A stretch of 11,450 bases of DNA from Hyphomicrobiales bacterium (GCA_023266715.1 JAHFPK010000062.1:1-11450); one strand, 5' to 3'. Shown: positions 1 through 9,692, numbered from the stretch's first letter. Numbers and translations: made by a program. Notes: generated by a model not told the origin, from the letters alone.

Positions 1-1
1 A

Positions 2-790
2 TTACCCACCCTGACTGTAGCTTTTAGCCCTAAAAAACTGACATTCGTTCCTCCACGGGGGCGAATAATTTTCAATCGCCAAATTCAGAAGCTTGAGCAA
101 GCTCGGATCCTTAATTTGGCAGGCATTCCGATACCCCATTGCGAAATGTTCCGCCCAGGCATGGCCCTTGACCCTGCGATTTGGGGAGACATAGTGCTTC
201 TTAAGCCAGCACCACTCTATATGACATCCCATGGTGACAGCATTCAAATATTCCGTCGATCAAGACTAGCTTCTATGAACATGAGTGACTTTCCGGTAAA
301 TCACCTTTTGCGCAGCGCACCGATGATAGTTCAGAAATTTGTCGATACGGGGCTATATCCTTGCAAATATCGCGCCCTTACGCTTTGTGGCGAGGTGCTT
401 TACGCCCAGTTTAGAAAGCTTGTAGCGCCAAGGCCTGACTTGTCATCCTCTGATGACGTACTGCTTTCCGCCCAAGTGGCCACTTCAGGTGGTTCATGCC
501 AGTATTTTCACGACGACTATCCCGACGTAGTTTCATTTGCGAAAAGAGTTGCAAGTGCCTTTCCAAATATTCCTCTGCTCGGGGTCGACATCATAAGAGA
601 CGTTGTCAGCCAAGAGTTATGTGTCCTGGAGGTGAATGCTGGTGGAAATACATGGCATTTTTCATCCAAAATGTGGGATGAACGTCGTCGGCTTCACCCT
701 GAAGTAGTTGAAGGAACGAAAAAACAATATAATGCCTTTGATACGGCCGCCAAATCACTCATAAGTGCAACCCGTCGTTGGGCTTCCTGA
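2..790 (+). CDS. ATP-grasp family protein, 5'-truncated by the window edge
   Basis: The frame is open from the first complete codon at position 2 to the TGA at 788-790, giving 262 visible residues. The true start therefore lies outside the window. A TTG at 116 is in frame, but sequence upstream of it already reads like the family, so I reject it as the start. Numbering from the fragment, residues 25-45 resemble the linker before an ATP-grasp fold (NRQIQKLEQARIL, then AGIPIP). LLKPA with Lys68 and the nearby SHGD fit the nucleotide-binding lobe. D196 (GVD), E210 and N212 (EVNAGGNTWHFSS) are candidate Mg-ATP ligands in the C-terminal lobe. ATP-grasp enzymes join a carboxylate to an amine or thiol through an acyl-phosphate. 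The substrate here cannot be read from sequence. No signal peptide or membrane segment is visible in this part. The family call is fairly secure; the specific function is unknown. Confidence 0.72.
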   Translation, partial: LPTLTVAFSPKKLTFVPPRGRIIFNRQIQKLEQARILNLAGIPIPHCEMFRPGMALDPAIWGDIVLLKPAPLYMTSHGDSIQIFRRSRLASMNMSDFPVNHLLRSAPMIVQKFVDTGLYPCKYRALTLCGEVLYAQFRKLVAPRPDLSSSDDVLLSAQVATSGGSCQYFHDDYPDVVSFAKRVASAFPNIPLLGVDIIRDVVSQELCVLEVNAGGNTWHFSSKMWDERRRLHPEVVEGTKKQYNAFDTAAKSLISATRRWAS

Positions 791-1026
791 TCTGTAGTTC
801 ATTATCTTGATCTGCAAATACGCGCCCGGTATCGTGATCACCGTATTGCTTGGGCTGCTGCCGATAGTTTCGATCGCCGTGCCCATTGTGGTAAGGCGGC
901 CGTTGAAATCTTAGGATCGGAAGCCTTTATGGTCCCCAGCAAATTGCATAATACTTAGTTGTTTCAATATGATCCCCAAGACTCTTGGCCGAGACATCAT
1001 TTAATAATTGCGCCAGATCGACTCCG

Positions 1027-1051
1027 GGAACTTTTCGGACCTTCGCGCGTT
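1027..1051 (+). promoter_or_regulatory. EcfG-type general-stress promoter for the cyclic glucan synthase gene
   Basis: GGAAC at 1027-1031 is followed by exactly 16 bases and then CGTT at 1048-1051. This is a full match to the alphaproteobacterial sigma EcfG consensus. The CGTT ends 91 bases before the ATG at 1143, leaving a leader of roughly 85 bases. The spacing equals that of the phyR promoter at the other end of the window. Regulation by EcfG is inferred from the motif only. Confidence 0.7.
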
Positions 1052-1059
1052 AACTTGTG

Positions 1060-1076
1060 AGCAACCCCATGTTGCT
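1060..1076 (+). other. Small stem-loop in the 5' leader of the glucan synthase mRNA
   Basis: AGCAAC (1060-1065) and GTTGCT (1071-1076) pair perfectly around a five-base loop, CCCAT. It begins about nine bases after the promoter -10 element, so the hairpin would lie at or very near the 5' end of the transcript. A 5'-terminal hairpin can protect an mRNA from decay. A role here is speculative, because a 6-bp stem can occur by chance. Confidence 0.35.
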
Positions 1077-1142
1077 GGTCTGCAAACTTGCGCCTCACAG
1101 CATTTCTGATTGACCTCATACTATTTTGGAGTTGAATTGACG

Positions 1143-4100
1143 ATGCTGCGTCAGATTGGAAAACGTATAGGGCAAAACCCTTCTGCGTGGGACGATACCC
1201 AGCCAATCAGTGCGGAAATCTTCGGCCTCGAGCGGTCAAAACAACACGCGCGCAGTCTGGCCGAGTCGCAGCTCATCACCGATCATCCGCCACGGGTCTA
1301 TTCGATCATTGACCGGCTTAACGACAATGCAGCGGCATTGCTGGCGGCCTACCGAGAAATCTGCGCAGCCATTGCCGAGGGCAAAACCATCACGCCTGCC
1401 GCCGAGTGGTTGGTGGACAACTACCATCTTGTTGAAGAACAAATCCTGCAGACCCGGGCAGACCTTCCGCCTGGTTTCTACAGGCAATTGCCAAAACTCG
1501 CCGAAGGTCCGCTGGCCGGCCACCCACGCATTTTCGGGCTTGCCTGGGCCTATGTAGCGCATTCCGACAGCCGTTTTGATCCAGTTACGCTTACCGATTT
1601 CGTGAATGAGTACCAACTGATACAGCCACTCATGATCGGCGAACTATGGGCCGTGGCGATCAGCCTGCGATTGATTCTCATTGAAAACTTGCGGCGCATA
1701 TCACAACGCATCATGGCGGCGCGGCGTGCCCGAGAGGCGGCGGACAAGTTTGCCGATCAAGTACTTGATCTTGATGACAAGCAAACAAATATCGCGGAGC
1801 TTTTCAGTAAGGCAGAAGAGCAAAATATTTCTCCGCCATTCGCAGTCCAACTGATTCAGCGGCTGCGAGATCATGATGCTATGGCCATCCAAATGCTTGA
1901 GTGGCTGAGACTCAAGACGGAAACGCTCGGCTATTCCTTCGAGTCTGCGGTAGGAGATGAACACCATCGCCAGGCGGCGGCCAACGTTACTGTGCGTAAT
2001 ATTGTTACCAGCATACGGTTCATTTCTGATGTCAATTGGGAGGTATGGTTTGACAGCGTCAGTCTGGTGGACCAGTTGCTGCGCACTCATCCGAGTTACG
2101 GCGAGATGGATTTTCCAAGTCGTACTATCTACCGCACGGCGATAGAAGAATTATCGCGCGGATCCAACCAAGGTGAGTTGAGCGTTGCGCAACGCGCCAT
2201 AGATCGTGCCATGGAAGGGAATGGTGAGACTGCCGCTGACGACCCCGGGTATCATCTCATTGGACCTGGCCGCGCCAATTTTGAATCTGGTTTAGGATTC
2301 AAGCCGCCGCTGCTTCGGCGCGTGAGAAAAGCCATCCACGCATTCGGGTTGCCGGGCTATCTTGGGAGCATTGCGACGCTAACTGTCACGGCAGTGTTTG
2401 TTGGCATCTTTCCCTTGCTTCAGCCTGGTGTACCCCTGACCCCGTTGATTTTATTGGCACTGATTGCGCTGTTGCCAGCGTCCGATGTTGGCATGGCAAT
2501 TGTCAATTTCATGGTGACACGTCTGATGGACGCAGCAGTCATTCCAGGCTTGGCGTTGCGCGAAGGGGTGCCAAAGCAGTTTCGCACGATGGTTGTCGTA
2601 CCATCACTTCTCACCTCGCATGACGACATCGAAGAATTGATCGATCGGCTTGAAGTTCATTTTTTGTCGAATGCCGATGGCGAACAGTATTTTGCGCTCC
2701 TCACCGACTGGACTGACGCGACCACGGAACACGCGCCCGCCGATTCTGCATTTCTGAACACAGCATTGGACGGAATTTTCCGTCTCAACTTGCGCCATAA
2801 CACAGATCGATTTTTACTCTTGCACCGCTCACGACAATGGAATCCGCAACAAAACAAATGGATGGGATGGGAACGCAAGCGCGGCAAGCTTCATGAATTG
2901 AACCGCTTGCTCCGCGGCGCAGTTGATACAACTTTTATCGTCATCGGCGGAAAACTTCCGGAGGCGGTCCGGTTTGTCCTAACCCTCGATGCTGATACAA
3001 AACTCCCGCGCGATGCCGCGCGCAGGCTGGTGGGAAAGTTGGCGCATTCGCTCAATCGACCGAAGTTCGACGAGACTACCGGTCGCGTCGTTGAAGGCTA
3101 TGGAGTCCTGCAGCCGCGCGTTACGCCTTCGCTGCCCATCGGGCATTATGGGTCGCTTTTTCAGCGCGTTTTCTCTTCGTCACGTGGCATCGACCCCTAT
3201 GTTTTCGCAGTATCGGACGTCTATCAGGATCTCTTCGGCGAAGGATCATTTGCCGGCAAAGGCATCTATGACATCGATACTTTTGAAGCTGCATTGGAAG
3301 GCAAAATTCCCGAAAATTCCGTGTTGAGCCATGATCTTTTTGAGGGTGTTTTTGCCCGCGCTGCCCTGGTCACCGATATTGAAGTTGTTGAAGAATTCCC
3401 GGAACGTTACGGGGTTGCGGCCACACGGCAACACCGTTGGGTGCGCGGCGACTGGCAATTGTTGCCTTGGATGCTCGGCTGGCGATCAACGGTCCCGCGC
3501 GGTTCCAAGGCGGGGATACCCGCGCTTGGGCTCTGGAAAATGATCGACAATTTGAGGCGCTCGTTGACTCCTGTCGCCACCTTATGCGGACTTTTTTTGA
3601 GCTGGATTCTTTTGCCTGCCGGGCTGGCAGTGGCATGGACAGTATTTATTGTTCTCATTGGCCTTATTCCGCCACTGCTTCCTGCACTTTCCGGAATGGT
3701 GCCGAAGCGCCTGCCAACTACGGTCGCCAGCCGGATCAAATCATCCTTTGGGGACTTTGTTCACGCTTTTGCCTTGGCTGGCGCGAACCTAATATTTCTC
3801 GGTCATCAGGCCGGCCTCATGGTTGATGCCATTGGGCGCACAATTTTCAGGCTCACGGTAAGTCGTAAAAACCTACTCGAGTGGACGACTGCGGCGCAAG
3901 CTGCATCAAATCATACACTCACTGTTATTGGAAACTATCTCCTCATGTCAACCAGCATAGCTGCCGGAATATTGGCAGTTGCCATAGCGGTCTATCGCGC
4001 CGACAGCATCTGGGTTGTTGTGTGGCCATTTGCCGTATCGTGGTTTGCAGCACCGGCTGTGGCCGTCTGGATGAGCCGTTCGCCAAAATTGGAAGACGAG

Positions 4101-7100
4101 TTGGAATCATCACCAGAGGATCGCAAAACTTTGCGCATTGTAGCGCGGCGGACTTGGAGGTTTTTTGAAACCTTTGTCACGCCAACTGAAAACATGCTTC
4201 CTCCCGACAATTTCCAGGAAGACCCCAAACCGCTGATCGCCCATCGCACATCACCAACCAATGTCGGGCTTTATCTCTTGTCCGTGGCCAGTGCGCGGGA
4301 ATTCGGTTGGTTGGGCCTCAGCGACGCGGTTGGAAAGATTGAGGCAACGCTAGCCACAGTCAAGCGCTTAGAGAAGCACCGGGGTCACCTCTACAATTGG
4401 TACGACACAACAAGCCTGCAGCCCCTTGATCCGAAATATGTTTCCACCGTTGATAGCGGCAATCTCGCTGGGCACCTGATTGCACTTGCAAATTGCTGCT
4501 CCGCTTGGATCGTTGAACCCAACAACTTCAGCGCAAATCTCGACGGAATCGATGACGTACTTGATATTTTGCTGAAAGACATTGCATCGATTCCCAATGA
4601 CCGCCACCTTCTGAAGCCAACCCGCAAGCATTTGGAATCTCAACTGTCGGCCCTTCAGCGGTCAATCGATAAGGCGCGCGAATCGCCTGAATATATTTCG
4701 GTACGTCTCATCGAGTTCGCGGTTCAATCTGCGAGCATTCACGCGACTGCCACAAATTTTGCGGCAGAACTCGATACAATAGCTGGCGGGCAATTACTTT
4801 CCTGGGCAACCGTGCTGCGTGAAACCGTTGAAAGCCATTTCAAAGACGCCTCGTTCGGACTGGAAGCAACAAACGCAACAAAGAGACGATTGGAGACCAT
4901 CATTGTCGAGATGCGGGAATTGGCTCTTGGAATGGACTTCGGATTTCTTCTGGAGCCGCAACGCCTGCTATTGTCGATTGGATACCGTATGGCCGAAAGC
5001 ACGCGTGACGAAAACTGCTACGATATGCTGGCATCGGAAGCGCGATTGGCAAGTTTCTTCGCAATTGCCAAGGGCGATTTGCGGACGCGTCATTGGTTCC
5101 GGCTCGGGCGCACGGTAACGGCGGTAAGAGGCGGAGCCGCACTCGTCTCTTGGTCGGGGTCAATGTTTGAGTATCTTATGCCGTCATTGGTCATGCGGGC
5201 CCCCAGCGCCGGACTCCTCGATCAAACGACTCGACTTGTTGTCCTTCGCCAGATTGCCTACGCCAACGCACTTGGCATTCCGTGGGGCATTTCCGAATCT
5301 GCCTTCAGTGCGCGCGACATTGAGCTCACTTATCAATATTCAAACTTCGGCGTACCTGGCCTTGGCCTCAAGCGCGGCCTTGCGGATAACGTTGTCATCG
5401 CTCCGTATGCCACAGGCCTGGCGGCGATGGTTGCTCCCCGTTCTGCCGCAAAAAATTATGAACGATTGGCGCGAGAAGGCGGTTGTGGAGATTATGGATT
5501 CTATGAAGCATTGGACTTTACGCCGATGCGGCTGCGGAAGGGTGAGACTGTCGCCATTGTGCGCGCCTATTTTGCCCACCATCAGGGCATGACGATTGTG
5601 GCGATTCTGAATGCCGTGAAAAACGGTGAAATGCGCAACTACTTTCATGCTGAACCAATGGTTAGAGCAACGGAGCTGCTGCTGCAGGAAAGCGCGCCAC
5701 GCAACGTACCGGTGACCCATGCAAGGGCGGAGCAATCAAGCGGCGGCACCACTGTGCGTGATGTTGTTTCACCAACGGCACGGGTCTTTACTTTACGTGG
5801 TTCTGCATCGCCTGCCACCCATTTGCTTTCGAACGGTCAATACAGCACCATGCTTACGGCGGCGGGTGCCGGTTACAGCACCTGGAATGGGCAAGCCTTG
5901 ACCCGCTGGCGCGAAGACGGAGTCTGCGATGATTGGGGGTTCTTCGTATACTTACGCGAACCGAAGAGTGGAAAAATCTGGTCAACTGGCCACATGCCCA
6001 TCGCCGCCGCTGCCGACAGCTACACAGCTTCATTCACCGAAGACAGGGTTGAGATAACGCGTTCGGACGGGAGTTTTACGACCACTTTCGAATGTGTTGT
6101 TTCGCCGGAAGACAACGCCGAGGCACGGCGCGTGACCATCGCCAACACAGGATTGTTGGGACGGGACGTTGAACTGACATCCTACGCGGAACTGGTGTTG
6201 GCCCAGGCTTCCTCCGACCTGGCACATCCGGCTTTTTCCAAAATGTTTGTTGAAACAGAATTTGTGGCAGAATTCGAAACCCTTGTCGCCACGCGCCGCC
6301 GCAGGTCGCCGGGCGATCCGGAAATCTGGATTGCCCAGTTCATGCTTGTGCAAGGTGCTGCCATTGGGGCGCTGGAAATTGAAACGGATCGTGCCCGTTT
6401 TATTGGCGTTAGCAACAGTACGCGTATGCCAGCAGCAATGAAAAGCAGCAACGGGCTGTCGAATTCGGTAGGTGCAGTTCTTGACCCCGTATTCGCCATG
6501 AGACGTCGAATGAGAATCCCGGCGGGGCGGCAGGTCCGATGCACAATCTGGACGGTGGTGGCGGACTCGCGTGAAGCCGTTCTCGATCTCGTCGACAAGC
6601 ATCGCCAGGTTGCTGCCTATGATCGTGCTTTGATGCTCGCATGGACGCAGGCGCAGATTCAGCTACGGCACCTGTCGATCGACACTGACGAAGCCCATCT
6701 CTACCAGACCCTTGCCAGCCATCTCATCTATGCAAATGCGGCGCTCCGTGCTCCGGCAAAAATCCTGTTACAGGGCATGGGGTCACAGTCGGCGCTTTGG
6801 CCACAGGGCATCTCAGGAGACTGGCCAATTCTACTGGTTCGCATAGATGAGGTTACGGATATTGAACTCGTGCGCCAACTCTTGCATGCCTTCGAGTACT
6901 GGAAAACCAAAAGGCTCAAGGTGGATCTTGTGATCCTCAATGACCGCGCTTCATCCTACGCGCAAGACTTGCAAGGGACCATTGAAGCGCTGGTCCGTAA
7001 AATCAGCACTCCACGCACGGCGGGCGGGACTGGGGATATGGGGCAGGTTTTCACGCTCAGGGCGGATCTCCTGTCGCAAGAAACGTTACGCGTTCTTCCC

Positions 7101-9692
7101 GCCGTTGCGCGGGTGGTGTTATTTGGCCGCCGGGGCGATCTCGCGAGCCAACTCCCCAGGCTGCGGGAGACGGCCATTGTGCTGCCAAGTCCGGTGGAGG
7201 AATCACTTCGCCTCCAGCCTCTGGCAAACCTTGGAAAAGTCAGCACAAGCCATCTTGAATTTTTCAACGGTTTCGGCGGATTTGCTGAAAACGGGAGCGA
7301 ATATGTTACGGTTCTCGAAGCTGACCGACCAATTCCCGCCCCGTGGATCAACGTCATTGCAAATCCGTCCTTCGGGTTTCAGTGCGCTGCCGATGGCGGC
7401 GGCTACACCTGGTTTGGAAACAGCCGGGAGAACCAAATTACCGGGTGGAGTAATGATCCCGTCAGCAACCGGCTCAGCGAGGCAATTTACGTTCAGGATG
7501 AAAGGGACGGGCTTCTCATGACGCCTACCTTGGCGCCATTGAGGTCAGTCAACGGGACCCATATCGCGCGCCATGGCTTCGGCTACAGCGTGTACGAACG
7601 TGATGCGCACAAGCTCCGCATGGATCTGCTGCAGATTGTACCCTTGGCGGACTCCGTCAAATTGTCCAGATTAAAGTTGACCAACGATTCGGCATTTACC
7701 CGAACTTTGGCTGTGACGTTCTACGCCGAGTGGATTTTGGGGCCATCACGTGGTGCTTCTGCACCTTTTGTGACGACATCTATTGATGAACAAACCGGCG
7801 CAATGTTTGCCCGCAATCCCTGGAATACCCAAATTGGCGAACAGGTTGCCTTTGCTGACATGTGCGGCCTGCAAACAGCCTGGACCGGTGACCGGCGGGA
7901 ATTTTTGGGCCCCTATGGCCGTCTTGCTGCTCCACAAGCCTTGATACCTCGAAAGACGCTGTCAAAGCGGACTGGTGCCGGGTTGGATCCTTGTTGTGCA
8001 CTGCAGACCAGCGTCACGCTTGAACCGGGTGACTCTGCAGAATTGGTGATCATGCTCGGTGCTGCACCAAATGCCGCTCAAGCCCAGTCCCTGATCGCGC
8101 GCTATAGGGCAGGCAATGTTGATGAGGTTCTAGGTGACGTAAAGCGCTATTGGAGCGAGACTTTGGGTGCCGTGCAGGTCAAGACGCCGGACCGCTCGTT
8201 CGATATCTTGCTCAATGGCTGGCTTCTATATCAGACTCTTAGCTGCCGCATGTGGGCAAGGTCAGGCTTCTATCAGACCAGTGGAGCCTATGGTTTCCGC
8301 GATCAATTGCAGGATTCCTGTGCCTTGCTGACCAGTCGTCCGTCGATTGCGCGGGAGCATATCTTGTGCGCAGCGGCCCGACAATTTGTTGAAGGCGATT
8401 TCCAGCATTGGTGGCTTCCCGCCACTGGCATGGGGGTTAGAACGCGTATTTCCGATGATACCGTGTGGCTTGCGAACTGCGTCAGTCAATATGTGAAGGT
8501 GACAGGAGACGGGGATATTCTTAACGAGATGGTGCCATTCATCGAAGGCCAATCGCTTTCACCGGGCCAACATGATGCCTTTTTCCAGCCCGTTCTGTCT
8601 GAAGAATCCGCCACACTCTATGAACATTGCGCGCGCGCCCTGGATCGCAGCCTGCTCCAAGGCACCCATGGCCTGCCATTGATCGGTACCGGTGATTGGA
8701 ATGATGGCATGAACAGGGTCGGCGAGGAAGGCAAAGGTGAAAGCGTCTGGCTTGGCTGGTTCTTGCTTACGACCCTGAAAGCCTTTGCCCCGGTAGCAGA
8801 CGAGCGTGGCGACATCAAACACGCCGCCACTTGGCGCGATCGAATAAAGGGACTTCGCGCCGCACTTGAAAAACACGGTTGGGATGGACGTTGGTATCGC
8901 CGTGGATTTTTTGACGATGGCACGCCGCTTGGCTCAGCAGAGAACAAAGAATGCCGCATTGATTCCATTGCCCAGTCGTGGGCTGTCCTGTCAGGGGGTG
9001 CTGCACCGGAGCGAGCCGTTTCAGCAATGGATGAATCCTATCAGCAACTCGTTCGCCCGAATGATTCACTTGTGTTGCTATTTACCCCGCCATTTGATGA
9101 AACAGCGAAAGATCCAGGCTACATCAAGGCCTATCCGCCTGGCATCCGTGAAAATGGGGGGCAATATACTCACGGTGCTATCTGGTCCGTTTTCGCTCAC
9201 GCCAAATTGGGCCAGGCAGAACGCGCGCTGAAATTGTTCTCACTGCTCAATCCGATCAATCATTCAAGGACTGAATCAGATGCAAGGACTTATCGCGTTG
9301 AACCCTATGTCATCGCGGCGGATGTCTATTCAATGCCACCGCATGTGGGACGCGGCGGCTGGACCTGGTACACGGGTTCTGCCGGCTGGATGTATCGCGC
9401 CGGGCTGGAGGCGATTCTCGGTGTGACGCGTGAGGGCAATATGCTGCAGGTCAAACCTTGCGTCGCCAACACCTGGGACGAGTTCGAATTTGCAACGCAG
9501 TTCGGTGCCACGCGCTATGAAATCAAGCTGTCACGACATGAAGGCAACGCAGGTCAAATGCTGCCGGAGGTTCAACTCTTGTCTCCTGGTGAGTTTCTGA
9601 TTTCCCTCAAAGACGAAGGCGGCGTCCGTCGCATTGAATTGTCGCTAAATGCCGTTGAATATAGCGCTAAATTGAAGAGCGGATCCATATGA
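1143..9692 (+). CDS. ndvB: Cyclic beta-1,2-glucan synthase (NdvB/ChvB/Cgs family)
   Basis: This inner-membrane enzyme uses UDP-glucose to build, cyclise and size periplasmic beta-1,2-glucans, which matter in osmoadaptation and host interaction. The 2849 residues match the family's usual 2800-2900, with no frameshift. Residues about 405-456 hold two membrane segments. About 480-800 form the GT84 transferase, with D616-A-D618, H730-D731 and QHRWVRGDW (763-771). Further membrane segments lie near 812-850 and 925-980, about six in total as in Brucella Cgs. About 1035-1490 is the glucoamylase-like middle domain linked to cyclisation (GH189), ending at HHQGM (1479-1483). Two beta-sandwich regions begin near 1568 and 2053. 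The C-terminal GH94 phosphorylase domain, which controls ring size, has QTSGAYGFRDQLQD (2378-2391) and GDWNDGMN (2517-2524), the latter expected to contain the general acid. I chose the ATG at 1143, with GGAG at 1128-1131; in-frame TTG codons at 1110 and 1137 are alternatives. The gene appears monocistronic and stands behind an EcfG-type promoter. Confidence 0.97.
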   Translation: MLRQIGKRIGQNPSAWDDTQPISAEIFGLERSKQHARSLAESQLITDHPPRVYSIIDRLNDNAAALLAAYREICAAIAEGKTITPAAEWLVDNYHLVEEQILQTRADLPPGFYRQLPKLAEGPLAGHPRIFGLAWAYVAHSDSRFDPVTLTDFVNEYQLIQPLMIGELWAVAISLRLILIENLRRISQRIMAARRAREAADKFADQVLDLDDKQTNIAELFSKAEEQNISPPFAVQLIQRLRDHDAMAIQMLEWLRLKTETLGYSFESAVGDEHHRQAAANVTVRNIVTSIRFISDVNWEVWFDSVSLVDQLLRTHPSYGEMDFPSRTIYRTAIEELSRGSNQGELSVAQRAIDRAMEGNGETAADDPGYHLIGPGRANFESGLGFKPPLLRRVRKAIHAFGLPGYLGSIATLTVTAVFVGIFPLLQPGVPLTPLILLALIALLPASDVGMAIVNFMVTRLMDAAVIPGLALREGVPKQFRTMVVVPSLLTSHDDIEELIDRLEVHFLSNADGEQYFALLTDWTDATTEHAPADSAFLNTALDGIFRLNLRHNTDRFLLLHRSRQWNPQQNKWMGWERKRGKLHELNRLLRGAVDTTFIVIGGKLPEAVRFVLTLDADTKLPRDAARRLVGKLAHSLNRPKFDETTGRVVEGYGVLQPRVTPSLPIGHYGSLFQRVFSSSRGIDPYVFAVSDVYQDLFGEGSFAGKGIYDIDTFEAALEGKIPENSVLSHDLFEGVFARAALVTDIEVVEEFPERYGVAATRQHRWVRGDWQLLPWMLGWRSTVPRGSKAGIPALGLWKMIDNLRRSLTPVATLCGLFLSWILLPAGLAVAWTVFIVLIGLIPPLLPALSGMVPKRLPTTVASRIKSSFGDFVHAFALAGANLIFLGHQAGLMVDAIGRTIFRLTVSRKNLLEWTTAAQAASNHTLTVIGNYLLMSTSIAAGILAVAIAVYRADSIWVVVWPFAVSWFAAPAVAVWMSRSPKLEDELESSPEDRKTLRIVARRTWRFFETFVTPTENMLPPDNFQEDPKPLIAHRTSPTNVGLYLLSVASAREFGWLGLSDAVGKIEATLATVKRLEKHRGHLYNWYDTTSLQPLDPKYVSTVDSGNLAGHLIALANCCSAWIVEPNNFSANLDGIDDVLDILLKDIASIPNDRHLLKPTRKHLESQLSALQRSIDKARESPEYISVRLIEFAVQSASIHATATNFAAELDTIAGGQLLSWATVLRETVESHFKDASFGLEATNATKRRLETIIVEMRELALGMDFGFLLEPQRLLLSIGYRMAESTRDENCYDMLASEARLASFFAIAKGDLRTRHWFRLGRTVTAVRGGAALVSWSGSMFEYLMPSLVMRAPSAGLLDQTTRLVVLRQIAYANALGIPWGISESAFSARDIELTYQYSNFGVPGLGLKRGLADNVVIAPYATGLAAMVAPRSAAKNYERLAREGGCGDYGFYEALDFTPMRLRKGETVAIVRAYFAHHQGMTIVAILNAVKNGEMRNYFHAEPMVRATELLLQESAPRNVPVTHARAEQSSGGTTVRDVVSPTARVFTLRGSASPATHLLSNGQYSTMLTAAGAGYSTWNGQALTRWREDGVCDDWGFFVYLREPKSGKIWSTGHMPIAAAADSYTASFTEDRVEITRSDGSFTTTFECVVSPEDNAEARRVTIANTGLLGRDVELTSYAELVLAQASSDLAHPAFSKMFVETEFVAEFETLVATRRRRSPGDPEIWIAQFMLVQGAAIGALEIETDRARFIGVSNSTRMPAAMKSSNGLSNSVGAVLDPVFAMRRRMRIPAGRQVRCTIWTVVADSREAVLDLVDKHRQVAAYDRALMLAWTQAQIQLRHLSIDTDEAHLYQTLASHLIYANAALRAPAKILLQGMGSQSALWPQGISGDWPILLVRIDEVTDIELVRQLLHAFEYWKTKRLKVDLVILNDRASSYAQDLQGTIEALVRKISTPRTAGGTGDMGQVFTLRADLLSQETLRVLPAVARVVLFGRRGDLASQLPRLRETAIVLPSPVEESLRLQPLANLGKVSTSHLEFFNGFGGFAENGSEYVTVLEADRPIPAPWINVIANPSFGFQCAADGGGYTWFGNSRENQITGWSNDPVSNRLSEAIYVQDERDGLLMTPTLAPLRSVNGTHIARHGFGYSVYERDAHKLRMDLLQIVPLADSVKLSRLKLTNDSAFTRTLAVTFYAEWILGPSRGASAPFVTTSIDEQTGAMFARNPWNTQIGEQVAFADMCGLQTAWTGDRREFLGPYGRLAAPQALIPRKTLSKRTGAGLDPCCALQTSVTLEPGDSAELVIMLGAAPNAAQAQSLIARYRAGNVDEVLGDVKRYWSETLGAVQVKTPDRSFDILLNGWLLYQTLSCRMWARSGFYQTSGAYGFRDQLQDSCALLTSRPSIAREHILCAAARQFVEGDFQHWWLPATGMGVRTRISDDTVWLANCVSQYVKVTGDGDILNEMVPFIEGQSLSPGQHDAFFQPVLSEESATLYEHCARALDRSLLQGTHGLPLIGTGDWNDGMNRVGEEGKGESVWLGWFLLTTLKAFAPVADERGDIKHAATWRDRIKGLRAALEKHGWDGRWYRRGFFDDGTPLGSAENKECRIDSIAQSWAVLSGGAAPERAVSAMDESYQQLVRPNDSLVLLFTPPFDETAKDPGYIKAYPPGIRENGGQYTHGAIWSVFAHAKLGQAERALKLFSLLNPINHSRTESDARTYRVEPYVIAADVYSMPPHVGRGGWTWYTGSAGWMYRAGLEAILGVTREGNMLQVKPCVANTWDEFEFATQFGATRYEIKLSRHEGNAGQMLPEVQLLSPGEFLISLKDEGGVRRIELSLNAVEYSAKLKSGSI

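Larger units (their letters stand above)
791..1142. other. Intergenic region with regulatory signals and a possible gene remnant
   Basis: There is no confident gene in this stretch of about 350 bp. Its left half (798-914, + strand) contains a 38-codon open frame with a strongly hydrophobic middle (IVITVLLGLLPIVSIAVPIV), mostly G or C at third positions, but no ATG and no ribosome binding site. In another frame, the one used by the upstream ATP-grasp gene, no stop appears from its TGA until the TAG at 956-958. Either could be decayed coding sequence or chance. The middle (about 910-1015) is richer in A+T. The right part carries the EcfG-type promoter and 5' leader of the glucan synthase gene. 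I see no clear terminator after the ATP-grasp gene. Confidence 0.5.

Noticed and set aside
116..790. ATP-grasp gene starting at the TTG at 116
   Set aside because: The same frame is open upstream to position 2 and those residues fit the family, so this is an internal codon of a gene that starts outside the window.
947..952. CATAAT as a sigma-70 -10 box for the glucan synthase gene
   Set aside because: No convincing -35 box lies 16-18 bases upstream, whereas the EcfG-type element nearer the gene matches fully.
6030..6602. 190-codon open frame on the minus strand inside the glucan synthase gene
   Set aside because: It lies wholly opposite well-conserved synthase coding sequence, resembles no family I recognise, and is best explained as a shadow frame.
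6940..7521. 193-codon open frame on the plus strand, shifted against the synthase gene
   Set aside because: The synthase frame is intact and carries family motifs across this stretch; the overlapping frame has a biased, arginine- and serine-rich composition typical of shadow frames.
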